Shown here piece by piece: positions 44,766-55,019 of a stretch of 64,000 nucleotides of DNA (within the stretch, counting starts at the first letter, position 1; each line of letters begins with the position of its first letter). The position numbers and the translations under genes are program-made. The notes under the pieces are model-generated. The model did no database searches, had not been told where the DNA came from, and saw nothing but the letters and a program-made list of their open reading frames with translations. Origin of the DNA: Metapseudomonas boanensis (GTDB lineage Bacteria > Pseudomonadota > Gammaproteobacteria > Pseudomonadales > Pseudomonadaceae); NCBI RefSeq assembly GCF_018704125.1, contig NZ_JAGTIS010000001.1, positions 434,001 through 498,000 of the forward strand, in the 5' to 3' direction.

Positions 44766-45562
44766 TGTTGTGGCTCCTGCCAGGACGGTTTGCGTTTCTC
44801 CAGGAAAGCACGCAGGCCCTCCTGGCCTTCGGGGCTCACGCGGATGCGAGCGATGGCGCTTTCGGTGTAGCGGCGCAGGCCTGGGCTGAGGGCACCACTG
44901 GCGACCTCGCGGAGCAGGTCCTTGGTCGCGCTCATGGCTTGCGGGCTGTTCTGCAGCAGGTTGGTGGTCCAGTCATTGACCGCCTCGTCCAGCGCATCGA
45001 TCGGGTAGCACTCGGCGAGCAGGCCGAGCTCACGGGCTGTTTCTCCGCTGAAACGCTCGGCGGTCAGGGCGTAGCGGCGCGCCGCGCGTTCCCCGATGGC
45101 CTGTACCACGAAGGGGCTGATCACCGCCGGGGCCAGGCCGATACGCACTTCGGAGAGGGAGAACTGCGCGTCCTTGGCGCCGATGGCCATGTCGCAGCAG
45201 CTGATCAGGCCCAGCGCACCACCAAAGGCCGCACCTTGCACTACAGCCAGGGTCGGCACCTTGAGGTGGTAAAGGTTGTACATCAGCTCGGCCAGCTCGC
45301 GGGCATCGTCCAGGTTGGAGTTGTAGTCGAGCTTGGCGGATTCCTGCATCCAGGCCAGGTCCGCGCCGGCGGAGAAGTGCCGGCCACGGCCGCGCAGGAT
45401 CAGGAAACGTACGTTGGGGGCGGCCTTGACGGCGTCGAGGGCGAGGATCAGCTCGCGGATCATCCCGGCGTTGAAGGCGTTGTTCTTTTCCGGACGATTC
45501 AGCCAGAGCGTGGCAACGCCGTTGCTGGTGATGTCCAGTTGCAGGGTGGTGAAGTCGGTCAT
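44762..45562 (-). CDS. liuC: 3-methylglutaconyl-CoA hydratase
   Basis: A 266-residue crotonase-fold enzyme hydrating 3-methylglutaconyl-CoA to HMG-CoA. The oxyanion-hole segment RGRGRHFSAGADLAWMQESA and the second site VQGAAFGGALGLISCCDMAI are as in AUH/LiuC proteins. It lies in order between liuB and liuD, with a REP palindrome in the liuB-liuC gap. Its stop overlaps the liuD start. Confidence 0.93.
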   Translation of the reverse strand: MTDFTTLQLDITSNGVATLWLNRPEKNNAFNAGMIRELILALDAVKAAPNVRFLILRGRGRHFSAGADLAWMQESAKLDYNSNLDDARELAELMYNLYHLKVPTLAVVQGAAFGGALGLISCCDMAIGAKDAQFSLSEVRIGLAPAVISPFVVQAIGERAARRYALTAERFSGETARELGLLAECYPIDALDEAVNDWTTNLLQNSPQAMSATKDLLREVASGALSPGLRRYTESAIARIRVSPEGQEGLRAFLEKRKPSWQEPQQ

Positions 45563-45573
45563 CGTTCTCTCCT

Positions 45574-45637
45574 GTAGGAGCGAGCTTGCTCGCGATCAAC
45601 GGTGGTGCCCGGGTTCGCCAGCAAGCTGGCTCCTACG
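45574..45637. repeat. REP palindrome in the liuC-liuB gap
   Basis: TGTAGGAGCGAGCTTGCTCG and, inverted 30 bases on, TTCGCCAGCAAGCTGGCTCC followed by TACG. The two arms match with a few differences. Confidence 0.75.
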
Positions 45638-45663
45638 TTGGTCCCACCACTCGCAAGCAGGAT

Positions 45664-47271
45664 TTACATGCGGAACACGCCGAAGGTGGTCCGCTCGATC
45701 GGGGCATTGAGGCTGGCGGACAGCGCCAGCCCCAGCACGTCGCGGGTTTGGGCCGGGTCGATGACGCCGTCATCCCAGAGCCGCGCGCTGGAGTAGTACG
45801 GATGCCCCTGGCGCTCGTACTGCTCGAGGATCGGCTGCTTGATCTTCGCTTCTTCTTCGGCACTCAGGCTGTGACCGGCGCGTTCGCTCTGTTCGCGCTT
45901 GACCTGGGCCAGTACGCCGGCGGCCTGCTCGGCGCCCATTACGCCGATCCGCGCGTTGGGCCACATCCACAGGAAACGCGGGTCATAGGCGCGGCCGCAC
46001 ATGCCGTAGTTACCGGCGCCGAAGCTGCCACCGATGATCACGGTGAACTTCGGCACCTTGGCGCAAGCCACCGCCGTCACCAGCTTGGCACCATGCTTGG
46101 CGATGCCGCCGGCTTCGTACTTCTGGCCGACCATGAAGCCGGTGATGTTCTGCAGGAACAGCAGCGGAATGCCGCGCTGGCAGGCCAGTTCGATGAAGTG
46201 TGCACCTTTCTGCGCGGCTTCCGCGAAGAGGATGCCGTTGTTCGCCAGGATGGCGATGGGGTAGCCGTGCAGGTGAGCGAAACCGCAGACGAGGGTGGTG
46301 CCGAACAGGGCCTTGAACTCATCGAATTCGGAGTCGTCGACCAGGCGCCCGATGACTTCGCGTACGTCGAACGGCTGCTTGGCATCGGCCGGGATCACGC
46401 CGTACAGCTCTTCGGCCGGATGGCGCGGCAGGAGCGGCTCGCGGCGATTCAGTTCACCCTGCTTGCGCCAGTTGAGGTTGGCGATGCTGCGGCGGGCGAG
46501 GGCAAGAGCGTGCTCGTCGCTCTCGGCGTAGTGGTCGGCCACGCCCGAAGTCTTGCAGTGGACGTCGGCGCCTCCCAGGTCTTCGGCGCTCACCACCTCG
46601 CCGGTGGCGGCCTTCACCAGCGGCGGGCCGGCAAGGAAGATCGTGGCCTGGTTGCGCACCATGATGGTTTCGTCGCTCATGGCCGGCACGTAGGCGCCGC
46701 CTGCGGTGCAGGAGCCCATTACCACGGCGATCTGCGGGATGCCTTGGGCGCTCATGTTGGCCTGGTTGAAGAAGATGCGGCCGAAATGCTCGCGGTCGGG
46801 GAACACTTCGTCCTGGCGCGGCAGGTTGGCGCCGCCGGAGTCCACCAGGTAGATGCAGGGCAAGCGGTTCTGCTGGGCGATGGCCTGGGCGCGCAAGTGC
46901 TTCTTCACCGTCAGCGGGTAGTAGGAGCCGCCTTTCACCGTGGCGTCGTTGGCCACGATCATGCATTCCACGCCTTCCACGCGGCCGATGCCGGCAACCA
47001 CGCCCGCGGCGGGAACGTCCTCGCCATAGACCTCATGGGCTGCCAGCTGGCCGATCTCCAGGAAGGGCGAGCCCGGGTCCAGCAGGCGGTTGATGCGTTC
47101 GCGCGGCAGCAGCTTGCCGCGTGAGGTGTGGCGCTCCTGGGCTTTGGCGCCGCCGCCTTCATGGATACGGCCGAGCAGCCCGTGCAGGGCCGTGACCTGT
47201 TCGAGCATGGCCGCGCTGTTGCGGGCGAATTCGGGGGTGCGGGTGTTGATCTGGGTGTGCAGGATGGCCAT
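45664..47271 (-). CDS. liuB: 3-methylcrotonyl-CoA carboxylase beta subunit (carboxyltransferase)
   Basis: A 535-residue carboxyltransferase with two crotonase-like halves. [20 protein letters not shown] and [17 protein letters not shown] in the first half and [20 protein letters not shown] with [20 protein letters not shown] in the second are typical of methylcrotonyl-CoA rather than propionyl-CoA carboxylase. The start is [11 protein letters not shown] at 47271 with GGAG upstream; the longer open frame runs back through a REP repeat. It forms a complex with LiuD. Confidence 0.94.
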   Translation of the reverse strand: MAILHTQINTRTPEFARNSAAMLEQVTALHGLLGRIHEGGGAKAQERHTSRGKLLPRERINRLLDPGSPFLEIGQLAAHEVYGEDVPAAGVVAGIGRVEGVECMIVANDATVKGGSYYPLTVKKHLRAQAIAQQNRLPCIYLVDSGGANLPRQDEVFPDREHFGRIFFNQANMSAQGIPQIAVVMGSCTAGGAYVPAMSDETIMVRNQATIFLAGPPLVKAATGEVVSAEDLGGADVHCKTSGVADHYAESDEHALALARRSIANLNWRKQGELNRREPLLPRHPAEELYGVIPADAKQPFDVREVIGRLVDDSEFDEFKALFGTTLVCGFAHLHGYPIAILANNGILFAEAAQKGAHFIELACQRGIPLLFLQNITGFMVGQKYEAGGIAKHGAKLVTAVACAKVPKFTVIIGGSFGAGNYGMCGRAYDPRFLWMWPNARIGVMGAEQAAGVLAQVKREQSERAGHSLSAEEEAKIKQPILEQYERQGHPYYSSARLWDDGVIDPAQTRDVLGLALSASLNAPIERTTFGVFRM

Positions 47272-47307
47272 CTGGCGCGCTCCGTCGAATGTTGTGCCGC
47301 CTCTTTC

Positions 47308-47363
47308 CTGTAGGAGCCCGCTTGCTGGCGAAGGCTTGTTCGCGAGCAAGCTCGCTCCTACAG
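47308..47363. repeat. REP palindrome in the liuB-liuA gap
   Basis: Arms 47308-47332 and 47339-47363 are inverted CTGTAGGAGC...TGGCGAA / TTCGCGAGC...CTCCTACAG copies differing at two positions. Confidence 0.82.
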
Positions 47364-47380
47364 GGGCGCGGTGTTGGCGA

Positions 47381-48544
47381 TCAGCGAGTCTCGTTGAACA
47401 GCTCACGGCCGATCAGCATGCGGCGGATCTCGCTGGTGCCGGCGCCGATCTCGTAGAGCTTGGCGTCGCGCAGCAGGCGGCCGGTGGGGAACTCGTTGAT
47501 GTAGCCGTTGCCACCAAGGATCTGGATGGCTTCCAGCGCCATCTGGGTAGCGCGCTCGGCCGTGTAGAGGATCACGCCGGCGGCGTCCTTGCGGGTGGTC
47601 TCGCCACGGTCGCAGGCCTGGGCCACGGCATAGAGGTAGGCGCGGCTGGCGGCGAGCTGGCTGTACATGTCAGCCACCTTGCCCTGGATGAACTGGAACT
47701 CGCCGATGCTCTGACCGAACTGCTTGCGGTCGTGGATGTAGGGCACCACGACGTCCATGCAGGCCTGCATGATGCCGACCGGGCCACCGGACAGCACCAC
47801 GCGCTCATAGTCCAGGCCGCTCATCAGGACTTTCACGCCACCGTTGACCACGCCCAGGACGTTCTCTTCCGGCACTTCCACGTCGTCGAAGAACAGCTCA
47901 CAGGTGTTGGAGCCGCGCATGCCGAGCTTGTCGAACTTGTTGCTGCGCGAGAAGCCTTTCCAGTCGCGCTCGACGATGAACGCGGTGATGCCGTGGGGGC
48001 CCTTGTCCAGGTCGGTCTTTGCGTAGATCACATAGGTGTTGGCGTCCGGACCGTTGGTGATCCAGGTCTTGCTGCCGTTGAGGACGAAGCGGTCGCCCTT
48101 CTTGTCGGCGCGCAGCTTCATGGAGACCACGTCGGAGCCGGCGTTCGGCTCGCTCATGGCCAGGGCGCCGACATGCTCGCCGCTGACCAGCTTGGGCAGG
48201 TACTTGGCCTTCTGTTCGGCATTGCCGTTGCGCTTGATCTGGTTGACGCAGAGGTTGGAGTGGGCGCCGTAGGAGAGGGCGACCGAGGCCGAGCCACGGC
48301 TGATTTCTTCCATGGCGATCACGTGGGCCAGATAGCCGAGGCCAGAGCCGCCGTACTCTTCTTCAACGGTGACACCGAGCAGGCCCATGTCGCCGAACTT
48401 GCGCCACATGTCCATGGGGAACGCGTTTTCCTGGTCGATCTCGGCGGCGCGTGGCGCCAGTTCAGCGGCAACGAAGGCCTGGACCTGTTCGCGCAGCATG
48501 TCGATGGTGTCGCCGAGGGCGAAGTTCAGGCTCGAGTAAGTCAT
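47381..48544 (-). CDS. liuA: isovaleryl-CoA dehydrogenase
   Basis: A 387-residue FAD enzyme oxidising isovaleryl-CoA to 3-methylcrotonyl-CoA. [20 protein letters not shown], the FAD loop [17 protein letters not shown] and [20 protein letters not shown] are typical. The base-bearing stretch [19 protein letters not shown] carries the isovaleryl-type glutamate position. The ATG at 48544 lies 40 bases after liuR, so liuR and liuABCDE are probably one transcript. Confidence 0.94.
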   Translation of the reverse strand: MTYSSLNFALGDTIDMLREQVQAFVAAELAPRAAEIDQENAFPMDMWRKFGDMGLLGVTVEEEYGGSGLGYLAHVIAMEEISRGSASVALSYGAHSNLCVNQIKRNGNAEQKAKYLPKLVSGEHVGALAMSEPNAGSDVVSMKLRADKKGDRFVLNGSKTWITNGPDANTYVIYAKTDLDKGPHGITAFIVERDWKGFSRSNKFDKLGMRGSNTCELFFDDVEVPEENVLGVVNGGVKVLMSGLDYERVVLSGGPVGIMQACMDVVVPYIHDRKQFGQSIGEFQFIQGKVADMYSQLAASRAYLYAVAQACDRGETTRKDAAGVILYTAERATQMALEAIQILGGNGYINEFPTGRLLRDAKLYEIGAGTSEIRRMLIGRELFNETR

Positions 48545-48584
48545 GGTTCCACCTGTGCTTGTCATTGTCGGGGGAGGGAAGAAG

Positions 48585-48983
48585 TCAGGCGTTGGCGCCT
48601 TGTTTCTGCTTGGTTTCGGCGAGGGCAGCGAGGCAGCGCTCCTCGGCGGTATCCAGTTCCAGCTGCATCTGCTGGATGTCCAGCAGCTGCTGTTCGAGTT
48701 GGGCGCGGCGCGCGGCGATCTTGCCCATGAAGGTCTCCAGCTGCTTGCGGTTGCCACTGCTGGGGTCGTAGAGGTCGATCAGCTCCTTGCACTCGGCCAG
48801 GGAAAAGCCGATGCGCTTGCCACGCAGGATCAGCTTCAGGGCCACGAGGTCCTTCGGGCTGTAGATGCGCTCCTGGCCGCGACGCTCGGGGCTGAGCATG
48901 CCCTGCTCTTCATAGAAGCGGATGGCGCGGGTGGTGACATCCAGTTCGCGGGCCAGGTCGGAAATACTATAGGTCGTGGACAT
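48585..48983 (-). CDS. liuR: MerR-family regulator of the liu operon
   Basis: A 132-residue MerR protein with an N-terminal winged helix ([20 protein letters not shown], then [12 protein letters not shown]) and a coiled-coil dimer helix rich in Gln/Leu/Ala. It has no heavy-metal cysteines. LiuR-type repressors respond to branched-chain acyl-CoA intermediates; here it is the first gene of the operon, and a perfect palindrome lies 27 bases upstream of its start. Confidence 0.92.
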   Translation of the reverse strand: MSTTYSISDLARELDVTTRAIRFYEEQGMLSPERRGQERIYSPKDLVALKLILRGKRIGFSLAECKELIDLYDPSSGNRKQLETFMGKIAARRAQLEQQLLDIQQMQLELDTAEERCLAALAETKQKQGANA

Positions 48984-49009
48984 GGTCAGGGCTCGTAGCT
49001 GTGTTTACC

Positions 49010-49025
49010 TTTACGTTAACGTAAA
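49010..49025. promoter_or_regulatory. LiuR operator candidate
   Basis: TTTACGTTAACGTAAA is a perfect 16-base palindrome upstream of liuR, in the class of site expected for MerR-type LiuR. It lies in the 200-base divergent region shared with the AcoR-like gene. Confidence 0.75.
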
Positions 49026-49183
49026 CCTGTGCCAACCTGACTGTCAACTCCGCCGTATCAGACTCCCGCAGGTGCCAGCAGTAGCTCGTTGCTTGCCTCC
49101 TGCGGGGCTCCGCTCTTTACGGACGAGGGCGGCAGGTGTAGACATTCAGAGCGTGCGACGACCCAGGCGCGCTGGAGCGAGAG

Positions 49184-51088
49184 ATGGCGCAAGACATTCG
49201 AATAACAATGGCAGCCGACCCCCTTCACGAATCCCGACAGGCTCGATTGAAGCTGCTCAATGAGGGTGAGTTGCCCCAGGGAATGCTGCGCGAGGAAATC
49301 GACGCTTCGTGGCGGCGCAGCCTCGGCTACGGGCTGAACTGCCTCGAGGGCGAGCAGATTGGCCTGCAGCAGGACCCGGACCTGCAGCTGTTGCTGGCGA
49401 GCAACCGCCTGCTGATCGATGCTGCGACCCCGGAGCTCGAATACCTGGTCAGCCAGCAGGGCAAGGGCGGGCTGGTGATCCTCGGCGACGCACAGGCCAA
49501 CGTGCTGGCGGTCGAGGGCCAGACCGAACACCTCAATACCTTTGGTCTGCGCGACCTCAAGCCCGGCACTTGCTGGAGCGAATCCCTGCGCGGCACCAAT
49601 GCCATTGGCACTGCAGTGGTGGAAGGGCGTCCGACCCTGATCAATTGCGGTGAGCATTACCTGGATCGGCTCAGCCGCTTTTCCTGCACCTCGGTGCCGA
49701 TCAAAGACCCGCAGGGACGAGTCATCGGCGTCCTCGACCTGACCCGTGACGGCGTCATGGCCCAGCCCCAGGACAACCTGGCAACGCTGATGCTTGCCGC
49801 CAGCAACATCGAGAGTCGTCTGTTCGCACTGTGCTATCCCGACGATCTGGTGCTGGCTTTCCATCACCGCCCTCAATACCTCGGCTCTGCCTGGCACGGG
49901 TTGCTGGCGCTGAGCCTCGATGGCGAGGTGGTGGCGGCCAACGAGCAGGCCTGCTGCCTGTTGCAGGTGTCGCGCCAGGCGCTGGTCGGGCGCCGTAGCA
50001 GCGACCTGCTGGGCAGCCGATCCCCGCAGTTCATGGCGCGCTTGATGCAGGGCGGCCTGAGCAGTGTACAGACCGCCAAGGGCGAGTATTTTTTCCGTGC
50101 TTTACAGGTGCCTCGTCATACCAGCATCGGTGGCACTGTCTCGGCATCCAAGACTCCTGCGGCCAAGCCACAGGTGCTGGAGGAGCTGGCCGGCCGTGAC
50201 AGCCGCTTTGCCCGGTCCCTGCGCATGGCGCGGCAGGGCCTGGCTGGCGATTTGCCGGTGCTGCTGCTGGGCGAGACCGGCACCGGCAAGGAAGTCGTGG
50301 CACGCGCCCTGCACCAGGCCAGTGCGCGGGCTGACAAGCCCTTCGTGGCGGTCAACTGTGCGGCGATTCCTGAGGGGTTGATCGAGTCCGAGCTCTTTGG
50401 CTATCGCGAGGGGGCCTTCACTGGCTCGCGCAAGGGCGGCATGGTCGGCCGGTTGATGCAGGCCCACGGCGGCACACTGTTCCTCGATGAAATTGGCGAT
50501 ATGCCGCTCAGCCTCCAGGCACGCCTGCTGCGTGTATTGCAGGAGCGCAAGGTGGCACCACTAGGTGCCGGGGAAGAGCAGGAGATCGACGTGGCGGTGA
50601 TCTGCGCCACCCACCGCGACCTCAAACGATTGGTCCAGGAAAAACACTTCCGCGAAGACCTTTACTACCGCGTCAACGGCGTCAGCCTGCGCCTACCGGC
50701 CCTGCGCGAACGCGAGGACCTGGCGGCCATGATCAACGGCGTGCTGGACAAGCTCGGCGCGGCCCAGGTCACCCTCGACAAGGACCTGACCGAGTTGCTG
50801 TCGGGCTACGACTGGCCAGGCAACATCCGTCAGTTGGAGATGGTCCTGCGTTCGGCGCTGGCCATGCGCGAGGATGGCGAGACCGTGCTGGGCCTCGACC
50901 ATCTCACCGACAGCCTGCTGGACGAACTGACCGCCAGCTGCCGCCAGCCCGGTAGCATCCGCGAGAACGAGCTGGAGCTGATCCGCAGCTCGCTGGAGCG
51001 GCACCAGGGCAATGTCTCGGCGGCGGCCGACTCCCTAGGCATCAGCCGCGCCACTCTTTACCGCAAGCTGAAGCAGCTGCGCGGATGA
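49184..51088 (+). CDS. sigma-54-dependent Fis-family activator (AcoR-like)
   Basis: 634 residues: an N-terminal GAF-type sensor ([20 protein letters not shown] at about 127-146), a PAS-like middle, an AAA+ sigma-54-interaction domain (Walker A GETGTGKE at 363-370, Walker [12 protein letters not shown]), and a C-terminal Fis helix-turn-helix ([20 protein letters not shown]). The sigma-54-contacting loop reads GAFTGS (410-415) instead of GAFTGA. It precedes the qhpF-qhpE-qhpG-like genes on the same strand and is their likely activator (inference). The start at 49184 has GGAGCGAGAG upstream. Confidence 0.9.
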   Translation: MAQDIRITMAADPLHESRQARLKLLNEGELPQGMLREEIDASWRRSLGYGLNCLEGEQIGLQQDPDLQLLLASNRLLIDAATPELEYLVSQQGKGGLVILGDAQANVLAVEGQTEHLNTFGLRDLKPGTCWSESLRGTNAIGTAVVEGRPTLINCGEHYLDRLSRFSCTSVPIKDPQGRVIGVLDLTRDGVMAQPQDNLATLMLAASNIESRLFALCYPDDLVLAFHHRPQYLGSAWHGLLALSLDGEVVAANEQACCLLQVSRQALVGRRSSDLLGSRSPQFMARLMQGGLSSVQTAKGEYFFRALQVPRHTSIGGTVSASKTPAAKPQVLEELAGRDSRFARSLRMARQGLAGDLPVLLLGETGTGKEVVARALHQASARADKPFVAVNCAAIPEGLIESELFGYREGAFTGSRKGGMVGRLMQAHGGTLFLDEIGDMPLSLQARLLRVLQERKVAPLGAGEEQEIDVAVICATHRDLKRLVQEKHFREDLYYRVNGVSLRLPALREREDLAAMINGVLDKLGAAQVTLDKDLTELLSGYDWPGNIRQLEMVLRSALAMREDGETVLGLDHLTDSLLDELTASCRQPGSIRENELELIRSSLERHQGNVSAAADSLGISRATLYRKLKQLRG

Positions 51089-51121
51089 GTCGGCCGCATT
51101 GCCAATGTGGGGCGGGAGCCC

Positions 51122-51219
51122 TGTGGGGGCGAATTCCTTCGCCAAGCAGACCGCAGGTCTGCCCTGCAAGGCCCAAGGGGGCTGTGTTGCAGCCCATAGC
51201 GAATGAATTCGCCCCCACA
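51122..51219. repeat. inverted repeat TGTGGGGGCGAATTC type
   Basis: 51122-51142 and 51199-51219 are inverted 21-base copies with one mismatch, flanking 56 bases. The same family as 58521-58616. It separates the AcoR-like gene from the ABC gene. Confidence 0.8.
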
Positions 51220-51248
51220 ATGAACCTGCAATCCCTGGCCATTACCCG

Positions 51249-52976
51249 ATGACCCGCTTCTTCCTCAAACTCGTCGAAACCAGCGACCCCGAACTGCTGC
51301 GCCGCGCCATGGAGTGGCTCTACGGCTTCGTGCGTCCGCACCTGCGAGCCATCCTGTTACTACTCGGCCTCTCCTTCGGCGCCTCCCTGCTGGTACTGGC
51401 GCAACCCTGGCTGACCAAGACTCTGATCGACGATGGCCTCCTGGCCAAGGACTTCGGCAAGTTGGTGCAGGTGGCCGTGGCGATGATCGCGGTCGGCATC
51501 CTTGGGACTGTGCTCTCTGGCATTAACCGCTACCTGCACACGCGGCTTTCCGGGCGCATCCTGTTTGCCCTGCGTGACGACCTGTATCGGCATCTGCAAC
51601 AACTTTCGCCGGCCTTCTACGGCCGCCGACGCATCGGTGACTTGTTATCGCGGCTGGATGGCGACGTCGCGGAGATCCAGCGCTTCGCCGTCGACTCGCT
51701 GTTTTCGGCGGTTTCCAGCGTCATCGGCCTGATCGGTGCGGTGACCCTGATGCTGCTGCTGTCCTGGCAGTTGTCGTTGCTGCTGGCGCTGCTGATTCCC
51801 ATCGAAGTCCTCTGGCTGCGCTGGATGCGGCGCAAAGTGGAGCGCGAGGTGCGCAGCCTGCGCGAACGTTCGGCGGACGTGTCATCCTTCCTGGTCGAGA
51901 CGCTCCCGGCGATGAAATTCATCCAGGCGGCCGGCCAGCAACAACGTGAATCCCGCCGCCTGGAGCACTTGGGCCAGGGGTATATGAGCCAGCTGCTGAA
52001 GCTGCAGGTCACCGAATTCTTCACCCATGCGGTGCCCGGCACGCTCACGTCGCTGTCCCGCGCCTGTGCCTTCCTCATAGGCGGCTACTGGGTGGTGCAG
52101 GGCACCTGGCAGCTTGGCGCGCTGATTGCGTTCTCCACCTACCTCGGGATGGCCGTGGGGCCGGTGCAGAGTCTGCTCGGGCTCTACGTCGCCCTGCAAC
52201 GCATGACGGTGAGCCTTGGACGGGTGATGGAACTGCAACAGGAGCCGGTGCCGGTGCGCCAGCCCGATTCGCCACGCTCGATGCCGGACGGCCCAGGCGA
52301 GCTGCGTCTGGAAGCGGTGCGCTTTGCCCATGACCAACGCAACGAGGCAATATTGCGTGGCGTCGATGCCAGCATTCCCGGCGGCTTGAAGGTGGCCATC
52401 AGCGGCGCTTCAGGTGTTGGCAAGTCGACCCTTATCGATCTGCTGCAACGGTTCTACGACCCGGACGAAGGCCGCATCCTGCTGGATGGCATCGACCTGC
52501 GGGAGCTGGACCTGCAGGCCCTGCGCCGGCGCATTGCCGTGGTCAGCCAGGACATCGTGCTGTTTCGCGGCAGTCTCGCGGACAATCTGGCTTACGCCGC
52601 ACCGGATGCCAGCCGCGAGGCCCTGGAGCAGGTGGCTCGCCTGGCGCGGCTCGACAGTCTGATCGAATCACTGCCCCAGGGACTGGACAGTCAGCTCGGC
52701 GAGCGCGGCCAACAGCTTTCCGGGGGGCAGAAACAGCGCATCGCCATTGCCCGCGCGCTCCTGCAAGACCCGCTGATCCTGGTGCTGGACGAAGCTACCT
52801 CGGCGGTCGACGAAGCCACCGAACGCGAGGTGATTGCAGCCATCGACCAGCTGTTTGCTGGGCGCACGCGCATCCTCATCAGCCACCGCCCTTCGACCCT
52901 GGCGCAGGCCGACCTGGAGCTGCGTTTGGAGAATGGCCTGCTGCGGCAATTGGAGGTTGAGCATCATGGCCGCTGA
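51249..52976 (+). CDS. qhpF: ABC transporter, membrane plus ATPase domains (QhpF-like)
   Basis: A 575-residue half-transporter with an N-terminal six-helix domain and a C-terminal ATPase (Walker A SGASGVGKST, signature LSGGQKQRIAIARAL, Walker B LILVLDEATSAVD). As a single-gene exporter followed by a subtilisin-like protease and an FAD monooxygenase with overlapping ends, it matches the QhpF transporter that exports the processed gamma subunit of quinohemoprotein amine dehydrogenase. Outside that context it would be called a generic type-I exporter. Confidence 0.75.
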   Translation: MTRFFLKLVETSDPELLRRAMEWLYGFVRPHLRAILLLLGLSFGASLLVLAQPWLTKTLIDDGLLAKDFGKLVQVAVAMIAVGILGTVLSGINRYLHTRLSGRILFALRDDLYRHLQQLSPAFYGRRRIGDLLSRLDGDVAEIQRFAVDSLFSAVSSVIGLIGAVTLMLLLSWQLSLLLALLIPIEVLWLRWMRRKVEREVRSLRERSADVSSFLVETLPAMKFIQAAGQQQRESRRLEHLGQGYMSQLLKLQVTEFFTHAVPGTLTSLSRACAFLIGGYWVVQGTWQLGALIAFSTYLGMAVGPVQSLLGLYVALQRMTVSLGRVMELQQEPVPVRQPDSPRSMPDGPGELRLEAVRFAHDQRNEAILRGVDASIPGGLKVAISGASGVGKSTLIDLLQRFYDPDEGRILLDGIDLRELDLQALRRRIAVVSQDIVLFRGSLADNLAYAAPDASREALEQVARLARLDSLIESLPQGLDSQLGERGQQLSGGQKQRIAIARALLQDPLILVLDEATSAVDEATEREVIAAIDQLFAGRTRILISHRPSTLAQADLELRLENGLLRQLEVEHHGR

Positions 52977-53646
52977 ATTGCGTGTTGGAATCATCGACAG
53001 CGGATACGCGCCGAGCCAGGCCAATCAGGTGCTGGCGGCGAGGCGCTTCTGGTTATCGGAGGACGGGCTTGCCGATGGCGAGGCATTGCCGGATGCGCTG
53101 GGGCACGGCAGTGCGATCCTCGATACCTTGACCCGCCAGGCGGGGCCACTGGAGCTGTATGTCGCCCAGGTGTTCGGCGACCGTTGGCAGACGAGCCCAC
53201 TACAGATCGCTGGCGCCTTGCACTGGTTGATCGAGCAGGATGTGGCGCTGGTCAATCTTAGCCTCGGCTTGCGCAACGACCGACCCGTGCTGCGCGAAGC
53301 CTGTGCCCTGGCGCAGGTCGCCGGCATCCTGCTCTGCGCTTCCAGCCCGGCCCAGGGCGAGCCGGTTTATCCGGCCAGCTACCCAGGCGTGATCCGTGTG
53401 ACGGGCGATGCGCGCTGTGCGGCAGGGCAATGGTCCTGGCTGAACAGCCCGCAGGCAGACTTTGGTGCGCCGGTTGCAGCCGTCAACGGCGTGGCGGGTG
53501 CCAGCGTGGGTTGTGCGGCGCTCTGCGGGATGATCGCCGGTAACCTTCAACGGCATCCGGGCGCCGGGCGGGATGCGGTGCTGGCCTGGCTGCGGGATGG
53601 CGCCGCCTTTGTCGGCCCTGAGCGAAGAGGGCGGCGCGATGACTGA
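52966..53646 (+). CDS. qhpE: subtilisin-like (S8) serine protease (QhpE-like)
   Basis: A 226-residue short cytosolic S8 peptidase without signal or pro-peptide. The triad residues are Asp11 (GIIDSG), His47 (LGHGSA) and Ser180 (VAGASVG). Its small size and lack of a leader fit QhpE, the protease that cuts the leader of the amine-dehydrogenase gamma subunit before export. It overlaps the ABC gene by 11 bases and the next gene by 8, showing a tight operon. The open frame upstream is inside the ABC gene and was ignored. Confidence 0.75.
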   Translation: MAAELRVGIIDSGYAPSQANQVLAARRFWLSEDGLADGEALPDALGHGSAILDTLTRQAGPLELYVAQVFGDRWQTSPLQIAGALHWLIEQDVALVNLSLGLRNDRPVLREACALAQVAGILLCASSPAQGEPVYPASYPGVIRVTGDARCAAGQWSWLNSPQADFGAPVAAVNGVAGASVGCAALCGMIAGNLQRHPGAGRDAVLAWLRDGAAFVGPERRGRRDD

Positions 53647-54940
53647 GCTGTCGATTGCCGTGCTTGGCGCGGGTCCAGCTGGAGCTGCCGTCGCCCTGGG
53701 CTTGCGTCGTCTGGGTTACCAAACCTGTGTTGTCAGCGAGTGGCGACGCTTCGCTGCGGTGGAAGGCGTTTCCCAGCGAGTGCTGGACGGGCTGCGCCAG
53801 GCCGGATTGGAAAGGGCCCTGGCCAGCGCCGACGCACCGACGCCGCGAAAGGTGTTGTGGAATGGCGACGGTCAATCGATCAACCAGGAATGCCTGCTCG
53901 ATCGTCCGCGCTTCGACGCGGCGATTCGCGAAGACTTGTACGCCGCGGGTGTGGCCGTGATCGAGGCGCGGGTGCTGCGGGTGGAGAGCAGTGCCGACGG
54001 GCACCTGATCCACCTCGACTCCGGGGAGCCGCTCAGGGCTGATTTCCTGGTCGAGGCGCGCGGCCGCCAGGCACCGCTGGCCGGTGGCCGGCTGCGCGGG
54101 CCGGAAACCTTGAGTCTGCTGAACCAGTGGCAAGAGTCGCCGGGTCGGCCCGGTTCAGCTGTGGAGAGCCTGGCTGATGGCTGGTCGTGGATGGCACGCC
54201 TGGCTGATGGCCGCTGCTATTGGCAGGTCACCCTGGACGCCAACAGCGGCGAACTGCCGGCCAAGGATGAACTTTCTGCCTACTGCGCCAGGCGTCGCGG
54301 CGACTCGGTGCTGGTGCGCAGGCTGTTCGGTGATGTGGCCTTGCAGCCCGCCAGCCTGCATGCACGCAGCAGCACGGCCATCCTGTTCCATGAAGCTGGC
54401 GGCCCGAACTGGCTGCGCGTGGGGGATGCAGCGATGGCGGTGGACCCACTGTCCGGCAATGGCATCTTCCAGTCGCTGTCGTCGGCCCTGCAAGCACCGG
54501 CGGTGATCAACACCCTGCTGCAATGCCCGGAACGCGCGGACCTGGCGCAGCGTTTCCACCAGCAACGGGTGGAACAGCTGTTCCTGCGCTTTGCTCGCAC
54601 CGGGCGGGATTTCTATGCCATGGAACAGCGTTGGTCGGAGCAGCCCTTCTGGCGCGACCGGCGTCAGTGGCCGGATGCTGAGCCGCTGCATACGCCACCG
54701 GATTTCGGCCAGGTGCGGGTCCAGCGCCTGCCGGTGATTCGCGGTGACCTGATTGACGAGGCCGAGGTGGTGGTGACGGCGGACCAGCCGCTGGGCATCT
54801 GGCACCTGCAAGGCATCGAGCTGGCGCCCATTGTGCGAAGCGCGCTGCGTGGGGAGCTTGAGCCAGTGCTCGTGGCTCTGCCGGTCGAACAGCGGCGGAT
54901 GGTGCAGGGGTGGTTGCTGGGGCAGGGCTACAGGCCCTGA
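53639..54940 (+). CDS. qhpG: FAD-dependent monooxygenase (QhpG-like)
   Basis: A 433-residue flavoprotein. The dinucleotide motif GAGPAGAAVALGLRRLG is at the N-terminus, and the second FAD motif WLRVGDAAMAVDPLSGNGI is near residue 265. The context matches QhpG, the flavin hydroxylase that dihydroxylates the tryptophan destined to become the CTQ cofactor. The ATG at 53639 follows GAAGAGGGCG. After it the plus-strand set ends: no amine dehydrogenase subunits or radical-SAM gene follow. Confidence 0.72.
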   Translation: MTELSIAVLGAGPAGAAVALGLRRLGYQTCVVSEWRRFAAVEGVSQRVLDGLRQAGLERALASADAPTPRKVLWNGDGQSINQECLLDRPRFDAAIREDLYAAGVAVIEARVLRVESSADGHLIHLDSGEPLRADFLVEARGRQAPLAGGRLRGPETLSLLNQWQESPGRPGSAVESLADGWSWMARLADGRCYWQVTLDANSGELPAKDELSAYCARRRGDSVLVRRLFGDVALQPASLHARSSTAILFHEAGGPNWLRVGDAAMAVDPLSGNGIFQSLSSALQAPAVINTLLQCPERADLAQRFHQQRVEQLFLRFARTGRDFYAMEQRWSEQPFWRDRRQWPDAEPLHTPPDFGQVRVQRLPVIRGDLIDEAEVVVTADQPLGIWHLQGIELAPIVRSALRGELEPVLVALPVEQRRMVQGWLLGQGYRP

Positions 54941-54948
54941 GTGGGCAT

Positions 54949-55001
54949 AAAAATGACCACAACACAAACATGGGCCGCGGGCACCTGCCGTGTTGTGGTC
55001 A
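54949..55001 (-). terminator. terminator of ald on the minus strand
   Basis: TGACCACAACAC (54954-54965) and GTGTTGTGGTCA (54990-55001) pair perfectly around 24 bases; on the minus strand the stem runs into five T. Confidence 0.65.
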
Positions 55002-55019
55002 CCGGAGCCTCGACGGCTC

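Noticed and set aside
42807-44870. 687-codon plus-strand open frame
   Set aside because: It is antisense to liuD, with no recognisable domain.
45586-47124. 512-codon plus-strand open frame
   Set aside because: It is antisense to liuB and starts inside a REP repeat.
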